Shown in pieces: positions 11,864 through 21,937 of a stretch of DNA of 64,000 nt. The DNA lies in contig NZ_CP061177.1 of NCBI RefSeq assembly GCF_017355405.1, forward strand, positions 3,656,501-3,720,500, in the 5' to 3' direction. Within the stretch, counting starts at the first letter, position 1. Each line of letters opens with the position of its first letter. Under the pieces are notes generated by a model that did not search any database, was not told the origin of the DNA, and saw only the letters and a program-made list of their open reading frames with translations. The translations under genes and the position numbers were made by a program. This DNA is from Roseomonas haemaphysalidis (GTDB lineage: Bacteria > Pseudomonadota > Alphaproteobacteria > Acetobacterales > Acetobacteraceae).

Positions 11864-12840
11864 CAGGCGGCCAGCGCGCGGGAAAACACGGCCGGGTCCA
11901 CGTTGCCGCCGCTCAGCACCACGCCCACCGTGCGGCCGCGTGCCGGCAGCTTGCCCGCCAGCACGGCGGCCAGCGCCACCGCGCCGCCCGGCTCCACCAC
12001 CACCTTCAGGCACTCGAAGGCCAGCCGCATGGCGCGGAATACCTCCTCCGGCGTCACCACGGCGGCGCCTTTCAGGCGGGGCTGGTTGACCGCGAAGGTC
12101 AGCGCGCCCGGGCGCATGGACAACAGCGCATCGCACAGCAGCGCGCCGTGGCCGTCGTTGCCGATGCGCTCGCCGGCCGCCAGGGAGCGCGCGGTGTCGT
12201 CCCAGCCTTCCGGCTCCACCGCCCAGACCTCCGTGCCGGGCGAGGCCCCCTCGATCGCCAGCGCGCAGCCGGCCACCAGCCCGCCGCCGCCGGTGCAGAC
12301 CGACAGCGCGTCCAGCGCCAGCCCGGCCGCCCGCGCATCCTCCACCAGCTCCAGCGCCAGCGTGCCCTGCCCGGCGATGACGTCCGGATGGTCGAAGGGC
12401 GGCAGCACCACGCCGCCGCGCTCGGCCGCCAGCCGGCCGGCCAGTGCCTCACGGTCCGTGGTGGCGCGGTCGAAGAAGGTGATCTCGGCACCCCAGCGGC
12501 GCGTGCTGTCCACCTTGATGGCGGGCGCGTCCTGCGGCATCGCGATCAGCGCCCGCACGCCCTCGGCCGCCGTGGCACAGGCGATGGCCTGGCCGTGGTT
12601 GCCGGAGGAATGCGTCACCACCCCCGCCGCGCGTTGCGCCGCATCCAGCTTCAGCACCGCGTTGGTGGCGCCGCGCAGCTTGAAGGAGCCGGTGCGCTGC
12701 AGGCATTCCGGCTTGATCAGCACGGTGCCGCCGGCGATCTCGTCGATCAGCGGGTGGCGCAGCATGGGGGTGCGCACCACCCGCCCGGCGAGGCGGGCGG
12801 CGGCGAGACGGACGTCGTCATGGGTGGGCAGGTCGGTCAT
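11863..12840 (-). CDS. PLP-dependent threonine/serine dehydratase (serine racemase-like)
   Basis: A 325-residue fold-type II PLP enzyme. The Schiff-base Lys sits in SFKLRGATNAV, followed by SSGNHGQAIACA (phosphate/carboxylate binding) and the glycine-rich CTGGGGLVAGCA cofactor loop. The C-terminal ACT-like regulatory domain of biosynthetic IlvA is absent, so this resembles catabolic threonine dehydratase or serine racemase. Products would be 2-oxobutyrate or pyruvate plus ammonia. The start used is the ATG at 12840 (MTDLPTHDDVRLAAARL). An in-frame ATG at 12849 would add three residues. It shares a one-base stop/start overlap with the DUF1345 gene downstream. Confidence 0.87.
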   Translation of the reverse strand: MTDLPTHDDVRLAAARLAGRVVRTPMLRHPLIDEIAGGTVLIKPECLQRTGSFKLRGATNAVLKLDAAQRAAGVVTHSSGNHGQAIACATAAEGVRALIAMPQDAPAIKVDSTRRWGAEITFFDRATTDREALAGRLAAERGGVVLPPFDHPDVIAGQGTLALELVEDARAAGLALDALSVCTGGGGLVAGCALAIEGASPGTEVWAVEPEGWDDTARSLAAGERIGNDGHGALLCDALLSMRPGALTFAVNQPRLKGAAVVTPEEVFRAMRLAFECLKVVVEPGGAVALAAVLAGKLPARGRTVGVVLSGGNVDPAVFSRALAA

Positions 12841-13200
12841 GCGAGGCATGTTGCGGGGTGGACCGGGGCGCGGCAAGCGGGGGCGAGGTGAAAGCCCGGC
12901 AAGGTCGGGGGCCGGCATTCCTGCGAGCCCCCATCGTTGACTTCGGTGTCCGGCCCGGGTGGCGGGCGGCGTGCGCCAGGGGCCACGGACAACCTGCGAC
13001 CGGCGCCGCCTTCTGCGGTTGCCGCGGATCGAAAAAGCGCCCGTGCGCGGGGAGATTTCCCTGGCCCGGCCTGCCGGTTCCACCCCCGCGCACAGAACCG
13101 TTGCCAGCCGCGCATCCGCCTGCGTAACCTCCTGGCCAGCGACGGTGGGCCCCAAGGCCCGGAGCGGCATGACCGCCCGCGCGGAGGAGGAGTGACGGAC
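12841..13200. promoter_or_regulatory. Divergent intergenic region upstream of the dehydratase gene and the ABC operon
   Basis: A 360-base non-coding stretch between two divergent transcription units. A TTGACT at 12937-12942 could be a -35 for the plus-strand ABC operon, but no good -10 lies 16-18 bases downstream. A purine-rich GGAGGAGGAG just before 13201 is the ribosome-binding site of the binding-protein gene. Several open frames cross the region but none resembles a known protein. I see no riboswitch-like or repeated structure here. Confidence 0.4.
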
Positions 13201-14556
13201 ATGGAAGGCAACGGGATCACCCGGCGTTCGGTGCTGCGCGCCGGTGCCGCGGGAATGGCCGCCAGTGCGCTGCCGCTGGTCAAAGTGCATGGGCAGACAT
13301 CGGGCGGAAAGCTGGCGCTGGGGCTGTGGGACCACTGGGTGCCCGCGGGCAACGATGCCATGCGCCGCATCGTCATGGACTGGGGCCAGAAGAACCGGGT
13401 CGACATCCAGCTCGATTTCATCACCAGCGTCGGCAACAAGAACCTGCTGACCATCGCCGCCGAATCCCAGGCCAAGCAGGGGCACGACGTGCTGTCGTTC
13501 CCCACCTGGGAGATCCACGCCCAGTCCGAGCTGCTGGAGCCGATGGACGACGTGATGGGCCGGCTGGCGCAGAAATACGGCGCGCTGAACCCCATCGTGG
13601 AATACCTGGCCAAGGTGGAAGGCAAGTGGCGCGCGGTGCCGGCCGTGTCCGGCAGCCAGAACAAGCCCTCGCTCGGCCGCATCGACCTGTTGAAGCAGCA
13701 TGGCGGCATCGACGTGCAGGCCATGTACCCGGCCAACGACACCGCCGGCAGCGCGGCCGACGCCTGGACCTGGGACACCTTTCTGAAGGCGGCGGAAGGC
13801 TGCCACAAGGCCGGCGTCCCCTTTGGCCTGCCGCTGGGCAACTTCCCCGATGCCAACGACTGGGTGGGCAGCCTGTTCCGGTCCTTCGGCGCCGAGCTGG
13901 TGAACGCGAAGGGCGAGATCACCGCGAAGTCGGATGGCGTGCGCGCCGTGCTGGCCTATGCCCAGAAGCTGTGCCAGTTCCTGCCGAACGACGTGTTTTC
14001 CTGGGACGATGCCTCCAACAATCGCGCGCTGATCTCGGGCAAGTCGGCGCTGATCTTTAACCCGCCCTCCGCCTGGGCGGTGGCCAAGCGCGACGCGCCG
14101 CAGGTGGCCGAGCAGTGCTGGAGCTTTCCGGCGCCGGCCGGCGTGGCGGGGCGCTTCACGCCCTACCTGCCGTATTTCTGGGGTGCCTGGAGCTTCAGCC
14201 GCAACAAGGGCGCGGCCAAGGCGCTGGTGGAATACCTGAGCGAGCGCGAGCAGGCGCAGGCCATGGTCACCGCCAGCAACGGCTATGACATCCCGCCCTT
14301 CGCCTCCATGACCGACTTCGATGCCTGGGCCAAGGAAGGCCCGCCCACCGGCGTGGTCTACAACTACCCCGTCCGGCCGCACCACAAGGCGGAGCAGTTC
14401 ATCGCCGACTACCCGGCGCCGCCGGCGGTGGCGGTGCAGATGTACAACCAGGGCATCCAGGCCAAGATGATCGCCCGCGTGGTGCAGAACAAGGAGCCGG
14501 TGGACCGCGCGATCGCCTGGGTGACGCGGGAGCTGGAAGGCTTCCAGCGCGGCTGA
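13201..14556 (+). CDS. ABC transporter substrate-binding protein, Tat-exported, sugar type
   Basis: A 451-residue extracytoplasmic solute-binding protein of the family-1 (carbohydrate) type. Residues 7-13 (TRRSVLR) followed by a short hydrophobic stretch (AGAAGMAASALPLV) form a twin-arginine signal, so it is probably exported folded. The ATG at 13201 is preceded by a strong GGAGGAGGAG. The mature part has SBP features such as SNGYDIPPFASM and an Asn/Trp-rich ligand region. It is the first gene of a seven-gene block. The partner permeases are MalF/MalG type, so the ligand is probably a sugar, polyol or sugar acid. The exact ligand is not deducible. Confidence 0.88.
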   Translation: MEGNGITRRSVLRAGAAGMAASALPLVKVHGQTSGGKLALGLWDHWVPAGNDAMRRIVMDWGQKNRVDIQLDFITSVGNKNLLTIAAESQAKQGHDVLSFPTWEIHAQSELLEPMDDVMGRLAQKYGALNPIVEYLAKVEGKWRAVPAVSGSQNKPSLGRIDLLKQHGGIDVQAMYPANDTAGSAADAWTWDTFLKAAEGCHKAGVPFGLPLGNFPDANDWVGSLFRSFGAELVNAKGEITAKSDGVRAVLAYAQKLCQFLPNDVFSWDDASNNRALISGKSALIFNPPSAWAVAKRDAPQVAEQCWSFPAPAGVAGRFTPYLPYFWGAWSFSRNKGAAKALVEYLSEREQAQAMVTASNGYDIPPFASMTDFDAWAKEGPPTGVVYNYPVRPHHKAEQFIADYPAPPAVAVQMYNQGIQAKMIARVVQNKEPVDRAIAWVTRELEGFQRG

Positions 14557-14565
14557 GCTTCCGCC

Positions 14566-14596
14566 GCCGGCGGTGGCGCGCGTCGCCACCGCCGGC
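14566..14596 (+). terminator. Strong hairpin between binding-protein and permease genes
   Basis: A perfect 13-base-pair stem (14566-14578 with 14584-14596) with a 5-base loop starts 10 bases after the binding-protein stop. No T-run follows. In ABC operons such a hairpin commonly stabilises the upstream mRNA or partly attenuates read-through, giving more binding protein than permease. That role is inferred here from position. Confidence 0.6.
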
Positions 14597-14623
14597 CTCG
14601 CACTGTCGCAGCGGAGAACACGC

Positions 14624-15541
14624 ATGTCGGACGCCGTCCTCCTCGCGCCGCCCCGCCCCAACGCCTTGCGGCGCATGGCGCGGCGCAACTCCACCACCGC
14701 CTTCCTGCTGACCCTGCCGCTGATCCTGCTGATCCTTGGACTCGTGGTTTATCCCTTCTGCTACGCCGTCTACCTGTCCACGTTGAACAAGCGGCAGACG
14801 CGCTTCATCGGCTGGGACAACTTTTCCTTCCTGCTGGGGCGGGAAACCTTCTGGGACGTGGTGTTCCAGTCCGTGCTCTTCGCCGTCACGGCGGTGCTGC
14901 TGAAGGCGGCGATCGGCTTCATCCTGGCGCATGTGCTGCACGCGCTGCCGGCCAAGGGGCAGCGCAAGTGGCGCGGCATGCTCTTGGTGCCCTGGGTGAT
15001 TCCGCCCGCCATCTCGACACTCGCCTGGTGGTGGCTGTTCGACCCGTCCTACTCCGCCTTCAACTGGGCGCTGATGGGCTTCGGCGTGGACCCGGTGCCC
15101 TGGCTCGGCGCCACCGGCTGGGCGCGGTTCTCGGTGATCCTGGTCAACGTCTGGTACGGCTCGCCCTTCTTCATGATCATGTACCTGGCGGCTTTGAAGT
15201 CGGTGCCGGACCAGCTCTACGAGGCCTCGGCCATCGACGGCGCCTCTGGCTGGCAGAAGCTGCGTTTCGTGACCTTTCCGATGATGCGCAATATCATCTC
15301 CATCACCGTGCTGTTCAGCCTGATCGTCACCTTCGCCAATTTCGACATCGTGCGCATCCTGACCAATGGCGGGCCGCAGGACAGCACGCATGTCTTCGCC
15401 ACCTACGCCTTCCAGGTGGGCATCCAGTCGGGCGACATCCCGCTCGGCGCCTCGGTCAGCCTGTTCATGTTCCCGCTGCTGGCCGTCTTCGCGATCTTCA
15501 CGCTGCGCGGCGTCAACAAGCGGACCAAGGAGATGGCATGA
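14624..15541 (+). CDS. ABC sugar transporter permease, MalF/UgpA type
   Basis: A 305-residue inner-membrane permease with about six transmembrane helices. The EAA loop that contacts the ATPase reads EASAIDGASGWQKLRFVTFP near residues 205-224. The conserved INxxGGP-type segment appears as ILTNGGPQDSTHVFATY. The start at ATG 14624 follows GCGGAGAA. The stop overlaps the next permease gene (ATGATG), implying coupled translation. It pairs with the downstream MalG-type permease to form the channel. Confidence 0.92.
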   Translation: MSDAVLLAPPRPNALRRMARRNSTTAFLLTLPLILLILGLVVYPFCYAVYLSTLNKRQTRFIGWDNFSFLLGRETFWDVVFQSVLFAVTAVLLKAAIGFILAHVLHALPAKGQRKWRGMLLVPWVIPPAISTLAWWWLFDPSYSAFNWALMGFGVDPVPWLGATGWARFSVILVNVWYGSPFFMIMYLAALKSVPDQLYEASAIDGASGWQKLRFVTFPMMRNIISITVLFSLIVTFANFDIVRILTNGGPQDSTHVFATYAFQVGIQSGDIPLGASVSLFMFPLLAVFAIFTLRGVNKRTKEMA

Positions 15542-16440
15542 TGAGCACCACCGCTGCCCCGGCCACCCCCTTCACCCCCGCCGAGCGCAAGCACGGCAGC
15601 ATCGCCTCCGAGCGCCGCTGGGCGATGATCGGCGCCTATGTCGCGCTGGCCGTCTTCGTGCTGTTCTTCATGATCCCGCCCTTCCACATGCTGGTCACCA
15701 GCCTGAAAAGCAGCGCCGAGATCGCCGACCTGTCCGGCAACCCCTGGCTGGTCAGGCACCCCACCCTGCAGAACTACTGGGAACTGCTGACGCAGGGGAA
15801 CTACCTGATCCACTTCCGCAACTCGATCATCGTCACGGGCTGCACGGTGGTGATCAGCATGGTCATCTCCACCATGGCGGCCTTCGCGCTGTCGCGCATG
15901 AAGTTCTGGGGCAGCGCCACGCTGGCCACCGGCGTCTTCCTCACCTACTTGGTGCCGGAAACGCTGCTGTTCATCCCGATGTTCCAGATCGTCGGCAGCC
16001 TTGGCCTGTACAACAACCTTTGGGCCATGGTGCTGATCTTCCCGACGCTGACGGTGCCTTTCTGCACCTGGATCATGATCGGCTACTTCGCCTCCATCCC
16101 CAAGGAACTGGACGAGGCGGCGCTGATCGACGGCGCCGGGCACATCCAGATGCTGCTCAAGATCTTCATTCCCGTGGCGCTGCCGGGCATCCTGGCGGCG
16201 ATGATCTTCGCCTTCACCGTGTCCTGGGCCGCCTTCATCTACCCCATCGCCTTTCTGGTGTCCTCGGACCAGATGGTGCTGACGGTGGGCATCGTTTCCG
16301 ACCTGATCCGGGCGGATACCTTTCAGTGGGGCAAGATCATGGCGGGCGCGCTGATGGCGGCTTTGCCGCCGCTGCTCGTCTATGCTTTCCTGATGGACTA
16401 TTACATCGCCGGTCTGACCGCTGGCGCAACGAAGGGCTGA
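15538..16440 (+). CDS. ABC sugar transporter permease, MalG/UgpE type
   Basis: A 300-residue partner permease with about six transmembrane helices. The EAA loop is [20 protein letters not shown], and [10 protein letters not shown] precedes it as in other MalG-type permeases. The ATG at 15538 overlaps the preceding TGA by four bases, and a second ATG at 15541 follows at once. The N-terminal 40 residues are cytoplasmic and poorly conserved. Together with the upstream permease and the ATPase at 16487 it should form a carbohydrate importer. Confidence 0.92.
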   Translation: MMSTTAAPATPFTPAERKHGSIASERRWAMIGAYVALAVFVLFFMIPPFHMLVTSLKSSAEIADLSGNPWLVRHPTLQNYWELLTQGNYLIHFRNSIIVTGCTVVISMVISTMAAFALSRMKFWGSATLATGVFLTYLVPETLLFIPMFQIVGSLGLYNNLWAMVLIFPTLTVPFCTWIMIGYFASIPKELDEAALIDGAGHIQMLLKIFIPVALPGILAAMIFAFTVSWAAFIYPIAFLVSSDQMVLTVGIVSDLIRADTFQWGKIMAGALMAALPPLLVYAFLMDYYIAGLTAGATKG

Positions 16441-16486
16441 GGCCGCGCAGGCGGCCCGCAACAAGAACAACAGGGGAAGATCAGGA

Positions 16487-17583
<1,097 letters not shown>

Positions 17584-17587
<4 letters not shown>

Positions 17588-18330
17588 GCGGCGGGCTCGC
17601 CTGGGTCACCGGTGCCGGCTCCGGCATCGGCCGCGCGGTGGCCGTGGCGCTCGCCGGCGCCGGCTGGCGGCTGGCGCTGACCGGGCGGCGGGAGGAAGCG
17701 CTGCGCGAAACGGCCGCCATGCTCGGCGGCGCGGCCGCGCTGGTCCTGCCCGCCGACCTGACGGACGCCGCGGCGGTGGAAGCCGCCGTGGCCAGGCTGC
17801 CGGAATCCCCCGCCCTGCTGGTCAACAACGCCGGCGCCAACACGCCGCGCCGGCACTGGCACCAGCTCTCGGCCGCCGATGCGCGCGGGTTGGTGGACGC
17901 CAACCTTACGGCGCCCTTTCTCACCAGCCTGGCCGTGTTGCCGGGCATGCGGGCGCGCGGCGGGGGCCTGATCGTGCAGATCGCCTCGGTCGCCGGCAAG
18001 GGCGCCTCGGCGGTGTCCGGCCCCGCCTACATCGCCGCCAAGTCGGGCTTCGTGGCACTGTCCGCCTCCTTGAACGCCGAGAACGGCATCCACGGCATCC
18101 GCTCCACCTGCATCTGCCCTGGCGAGGTCGCGACACCCATCCTGGACCTGCGCCCGCAGCCCCCCACGGCCGAGGACCGCGCGCGCATGCTGCAGCCGGA
18201 GGACGTGGCCGCCGCCGTGCTCTTCGTCGCCAACCTGCCCGCGCATGTCTGCCTGAACGAGATCGTCATCACCCCCACCTTCAACCGCGACCAGGCGCCG
18301 GCGGCGCAGGCGGTGTCGAAGCTGCCCTGA
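17584..18330 (+). CDS. Short-chain dehydrogenase/reductase
   Basis: A 248-residue classical SDR. The cofactor loop is [11 protein letters not shown] at the N-terminus, NNAGANTPR stabilises the core, and the catalytic residues lie in [21 protein letters not shown] (Ser, Tyr and Lys of the YxxxK pair). The GTG start at 17584 overlaps the ATPase stop by four bases (GTGA), so it is certainly cotranscribed. It probably oxidises or reduces the sugar or polyol imported by the ABC system. The substrate and the NAD/NADP choice are not clear, though the absence of an obvious basic residue after the glycine loop leans to NAD. Confidence 0.88.
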
Positions 18331-18331
18331 G

Positions 18332-18895
18332 GTGGAGGAGGACGCGCTGCGCGCGCTGCACACCGGCCGCGCCTATCACGGCTGGCCGCATGTGCAAGCC
18401 CTGCTGGCCTTGTGGCACCGCCACCGCGCGGCGCTGCGCGACCCGGAAGCCGTGCGCCTCGCGATCCTCTACCACGATGCCGTCTACGATCCGCGGCGCG
18501 ACGACAACGAGGCGGCCAGCGCCGCGCTGCTGCGTGCCTCGGAAGCCGGCCGCGTGCCCCCTGCCCGCCTGGATGCGGCCGAGGCCCTGGTGCTGGCCAC
18601 CGCCCGCCACATGGCGCCGGACAGCCTGCCCGAAGCCGTGGCGGCCGATGCCCGCTATTTTCTGGACATGGACCTCGCCATCTTGGGCGCATCGCCCGAG
18701 GCCTTCGCCGCCTACGACGCCGCCATCCGCACGGAATACGCGCATGTGCCGGAAGCGGATTACCGCGCCGGCCGCGCCGGCGTGCTCCGGCGCCTGCTGG
18801 CGCGAAACCCGCTCTACCTCACCGAAGCCTTCCGCGCGACGCATGACGCCGCCGCGCGCCGCAACCTCTCCGCCGCGCTCGCCCGCCTCGGCTAG
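18332..18895 (+). CDS. HD-superfamily metal-dependent phosphohydrolase-like protein
   Basis: A 187-residue protein of the COG4339-like HD group. Visible metal ligands are His in YHGWPHV (residues 16 and 20), the HD pair in ILYHDAVYD (48-49) and the DDNEAASA motif that follows. These proteins are predicted hydrolases of unknown substrate, acting in the cytoplasm. The GTG start is one base after the SDR stop, so translation is probably coupled. Its presence inside a sugar-uptake operon is unusual. It might act on a phosphorylated intermediate, but that is speculation. Confidence 0.75.
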   Translation: MEEDALRALHTGRAYHGWPHVQALLALWHRHRAALRDPEAVRLAILYHDAVYDPRRDDNEAASAALLRASEAGRVPPARLDAAEALVLATARHMAPDSLPEAVAADARYFLDMDLAILGASPEAFAAYDAAIRTEYAHVPEADYRAGRAGVLRRLLARNPLYLTEAFRATHDAAARRNLSAALARLG

Positions 18896-18917
18896 CGCGC
18901 CAACCGGAACCTGACCC

Positions 18918-20024
18918 ATGGACCACGTCCCCGCCGCCACCCAACCCGCCGTCACGCTGGCCCCCACGGCGCTGGAAGCGATGATCCGCGGCATCTTCCA
19001 GGCCATCGGCTGCGACGAGACGGAGGCCGACGACATCGCCAGCCACCTGGTCGCCTCCAACCTCGCGGGGCACGACAGCCATGGCGTGGTGCGGGTGCCG
19101 CGCTACGTGGACTGGCACAAGGCCGGCAACCTGCATGCCGGCCGCAAGCCGCAGGTGGTGAGCGACGGCGGCAGCTTTCTGCTGCTGGACGGCCAGCTCG
19201 GCTTCGGCCAGCACGTCACCAAGCAGGCGGTGGCCATGGGCATCGAGCGCGCCCGGCAGAACGGCGCCGCCATCGTGGCGCTGCGCCAGACCGGCCATTG
19301 CGGCCGCATCGGCACCTATGCCGAGCAGGCGATCGCCCAGGGCATCCTGTCCATCCACTTCGTCAACGTCGCGGGCTCGGTGCTGGTCGCGCCCTTCGGC
19401 GGCACGGAACGGCGCTTTTCCACCGCGCCCATCGCCATCGGCGTGCCGCTGACCGACCGGCCGGTGGTGCTGGACTTCGCCACCTCCGCCGTCGCGGAAG
19501 GCAAGGTGCTGGTGGCCAGCAACGGCGGCAAGCCCTTGCCGCCCGATGCGCTGATCGAGCCGGACGGCACCCTGTCCGGCGACCCGCACACCCTGTACGG
19601 CGACTACCCCCAGGTCGGCCCGCGCATCCCGGGTGCGGGCGCCGGCGCCATCCGCGCCTTCGGTGACCACAAGGGCTCCGGCCTCGCCCTGATGTGCGAG
19701 CTGCTGGCCGGCGCCTTCACCGCCGGCGGCTGCGCCGGGCCGACGCTGACGCGCGGCTGCATCTCCAACGGCCTGCTCTCCATCTACCTGTCGCCCGCGC
19801 ATTTCGGCACGGAGGCCGAGTTCCAGCGCCTGGGCCGCGAATACGTGGACTGGGTGCAGGCCGCCCGCCCGGTCGAGCCCGGCACCCCCGTCAAGCTGCC
19901 CGGCGACGTCGAGGCCGCCTACCGCGCCGCCCGCACGCGCGACGGCATTAGCCTGCCGGCGGATATCTGGGAGGACCTGCGGCGTACCGCGACCACCCTT
20001 GGGGTGGCGGTGCCGGCGGTGTAG
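18918..20024 (+). CDS. Malate/L-lactate dehydrogenase family (Ldh2) NAD(P)-dependent oxidoreductase
   Basis: A 368-residue member of the Ldh_2 family (COG2055), which includes 2,3-diketogulonate reductase, ureidoglycolate dehydrogenase and sulfolactate dehydrogenase. Characteristic segments are HDSHGVVRVPRYVDW, the cofactor region FGQHVTKQAVAMGIERAR, the catalytic-His region TGHCGRIGTYAEQA, and VLDFATSAVAEGKVLVA with GDHKGSGLALMCELLAGA later on. It is the last gene of the plus-strand ABC operon, 22 bases after the HD gene, and points to a 2-hydroxy/2-oxo acid step. The exact substrate is unknown. Confidence 0.87.
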   Translation: MDHVPAATQPAVTLAPTALEAMIRGIFQAIGCDETEADDIASHLVASNLAGHDSHGVVRVPRYVDWHKAGNLHAGRKPQVVSDGGSFLLLDGQLGFGQHVTKQAVAMGIERARQNGAAIVALRQTGHCGRIGTYAEQAIAQGILSIHFVNVAGSVLVAPFGGTERRFSTAPIAIGVPLTDRPVVLDFATSAVAEGKVLVASNGGKPLPPDALIEPDGTLSGDPHTLYGDYPQVGPRIPGAGAGAIRAFGDHKGSGLALMCELLAGAFTAGGCAGPTLTRGCISNGLLSIYLSPAHFGTEAEFQRLGREYVDWVQAARPVEPGTPVKLPGDVEAAYRAARTRDGISLPADIWEDLRRTATTLGVAVPAV

Positions 20025-20042
20025 CGGGGGGCCTGTGGCCCT

Positions 20043-20252
20043 TGAGGAGGCGCTGCCCCCTCAAACTCCCCCGGCAGGGGACTGAGTCCCCTGCACCCCC
20101 ATCTGTCGGCACTCTGGCTCCAGAAACGTTTCCCCTAATAAAACAATACTTTAAATATCCCCTGCATCTTTCGGGTACTCCACCGACAAATGGGGGTCCA
20201 GGGGATTCAATCCCCTGGCGGGGAGAGTTTGAGAGGGGCAGCGCCCCTCTCA
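20043..20252. repeat. Long composite inverted repeat A
   Basis: Two near-complementary arms, 20043-20109 and 20183-20252, flank a 73-base AT-richer spacer. Each arm contains its own perfect 21-base palindrome: 20074-20094 (10-bp stem around G) and 20198-20218 (10-bp stem around C), both built on GGGGA...TCCCC. The element begins 18 bases after the Ldh2 stop and ends 44 bases before the opgH start. The arms are degenerate at matched positions in ways that keep pairing. It shares CCCCCATCT with repeats B and C. It may end transcription of the ABC operon. The spacer could hold the opgH promoter. Confidence 0.85.
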
Positions 20253-20296
20253 ACCTGCTACGTCCCCCCAGCGAAGACCCAGCCGGAGTGCCTGCC

Positions 20297-21937
20297 ATGC
20301 GCGTCGCGACACCCCCTGCCGTGGCGCGGCGGCGCCGGCTGTTCCTGGCGCTGTGCCTCCTGATCAGCCTTGGCCTGCTGGCGCTGCTGTGGCGCGTGCT
20401 GGCCCCCGGCGGCTGGACGGGGTGGGAGGTCGCCATCCTGCTGGCCTATGCCGGCACGGTGCCGTGGTCGGCCATCTCCGGCGGCAATGCGCTGGTCGGG
20501 CTGGCGCTGCGGTTCCGCGCCGCCCCCGCGCCTCCCCCCGCCGGCACCGGCACCGGCCGCACAGCCATCGCGGTCTGCATCCGCAACGAGGAGATGGAGG
20601 CCGTGCTCGCCCCGCTGCGGCCGCTGCTGCACGGCTTGCACGACGCCGGCGAGGCGCGGCGCTTCACCCTGTGGTTCCTGTCCGACACCCAGGACCCGGC
20701 CCGCGCCGCCGCCGAGCAGACCGCCATCGAGGCCTTCCAGAGCCCCATCCCCGTCCGCTACCGCCGCCGCGCAAGCAACACTGGCTTCAAGGCCGGCAAT
20801 GTCATGGAGTTCCTGGACCACCACGCCGGCCACCACGACTTCATGCTGTGCCTGGACGCGGATTCCGAGATGTCCGCCGCCGCCGTGCTGCGCCTGGTGG
20901 CGCGCATGGAAGCCGAGCCGCAGCTCGGCCTGTTGCAGCAGCTGATCGCCGGCCGCCCGGCCGAAGCCGCCTTTCCCCGCCTGTTCCAGTTCGGCATGCG
21001 CGCCGGCATGCGCAGCTGGGCCACCGGCCAGGACTGGTGGCAAGGCGACGAAGGCCCCTACTGGGGGCACAACGCGCTGGTCCGCATCGCCCCCTTTCGC
21101 CAGCACGCGCGGCTTGACGACCTGCCCGGCGGCAGCCGCCTGCTGAGCCACGACCAGGTGGAGGCCGTGCGCCTGCACGCCGCCGGATGGGCGGTGCGCT
21201 GCGTGGCGGACGACGAGGGATCGCTGGAAGCCAGCCCCCCCGCCATGCCGGAATTCCTGGTGCGCGACCGCCGCTGGGGCGCCGGCAACATGCAATACTG
21301 GCGGCTGCTGGCCTTGCCCTGGCTGCGCCCCATGGGCCGCTGGCAGCTGGCCCAGGCCATCCTGCTGTTCCTCACCGCGCCGCTGTGGCTGGTGCTGCTG
21401 GCCGCGGCCATCGGCAATGCCGCCACCGGCGGCGGCGCCACCACGCCCCCCGGTGCCCTGTTCGCGCTGCTGGCCGCCACCTGGCTGAGCTTTCACGCCC
21501 CCAAGCTGTGCGGCTACGCCGAGGCCCTGGCCCGCCCTACCATGGCCGCCCGCCTCGGCGGCCGCGCCGCCCTGCTGCGCGGCGCGGCCGCCGAGATCGC
21601 CTTCACCACCCTGTTCGAGCCGGTGAATATCGCCAGCAAGGGCCTGTTCCTGCTCGCCCTGCCCTTTGGCGCCGGCCCCGGCTGGGCCCCGCAGAACCGC
21701 GCCGCCCGGGGCGTGGCCTGGCGCGACGCCGCCCGCCTGCTGTGGCCGCAAACCCTGGTGGGCGCGGCGGGCTTCGCCATCCTGCCACCACCCGCCTGGG
21801 TCTGGGGCATGCCGTTCCTGCTGCCGCTGCTGCTGGCCATCCCCTTTTGCGTCGCCACCGCATCACCGGGTTTGTCGGACTGGCTGCGGCAGCGGCGGAT
21901 CTGCGCGACCCCGGAGGAACTCAGGCTGGGAGAATGA
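20297..21937 (+). CDS. opgH: Glucans biosynthesis glucosyltransferase H, short form
   Basis: A 546-residue inner-membrane family-2 glycosyltransferase of the MdoH/OpgH type, which polymerises UDP-glucose into the osmoregulated periplasmic glucan backbone. Seen are two N-terminal helices, the nucleotide-sugar region (LWFLSDTQDP, NTGFKAGN), the LCLDADSEMS motif, GPYWGHNALVRI, the LLSHDQVEA acid/base region and several C-terminal helices. E. coli OpgH is about 847 aa, so the long N- and C-terminal extensions are absent. The frame stays open upstream, but the ATG at 20297 (or a GTG at 20288) fits best. No opgG neighbour is present. Repeats A and B flank the gene. Confidence 0.88.
   Translation: MRVATPPAVARRRRLFLALCLLISLGLLALLWRVLAPGGWTGWEVAILLAYAGTVPWSAISGGNALVGLALRFRAAPAPPPAGTGTGRTAIAVCIRNEEMEAVLAPLRPLLHGLHDAGEARRFTLWFLSDTQDPARAAAEQTAIEAFQSPIPVRYRRRASNTGFKAGNVMEFLDHHAGHHDFMLCLDADSEMSAAAVLRLVARMEAEPQLGLLQQLIAGRPAEAAFPRLFQFGMRAGMRSWATGQDWWQGDEGPYWGHNALVRIAPFRQHARLDDLPGGSRLLSHDQVEAVRLHAAGWAVRCVADDEGSLEASPPAMPEFLVRDRRWGAGNMQYWRLLALPWLRPMGRWQLAQAILLFLTAPLWLVLLAAAIGNAATGGGATTPPGALFALLAATWLSFHAPKLCGYAEALARPTMAARLGGRAALLRGAAAEIAFTTLFEPVNIASKGLFLLALPFGAGPGWAPQNRAARGVAWRDAARLLWPQTLVGAAGFAILPPPAWVWGMPFLLPLLLAIPFCVATASPGLSDWLRQRRICATPEELRLGE

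Noticed and set aside
12841..13200. A small protein gene in the 360-base divergent gap
   Set aside because: Open frames exist but lack ribosome sites, a plausible composition or family resemblance.
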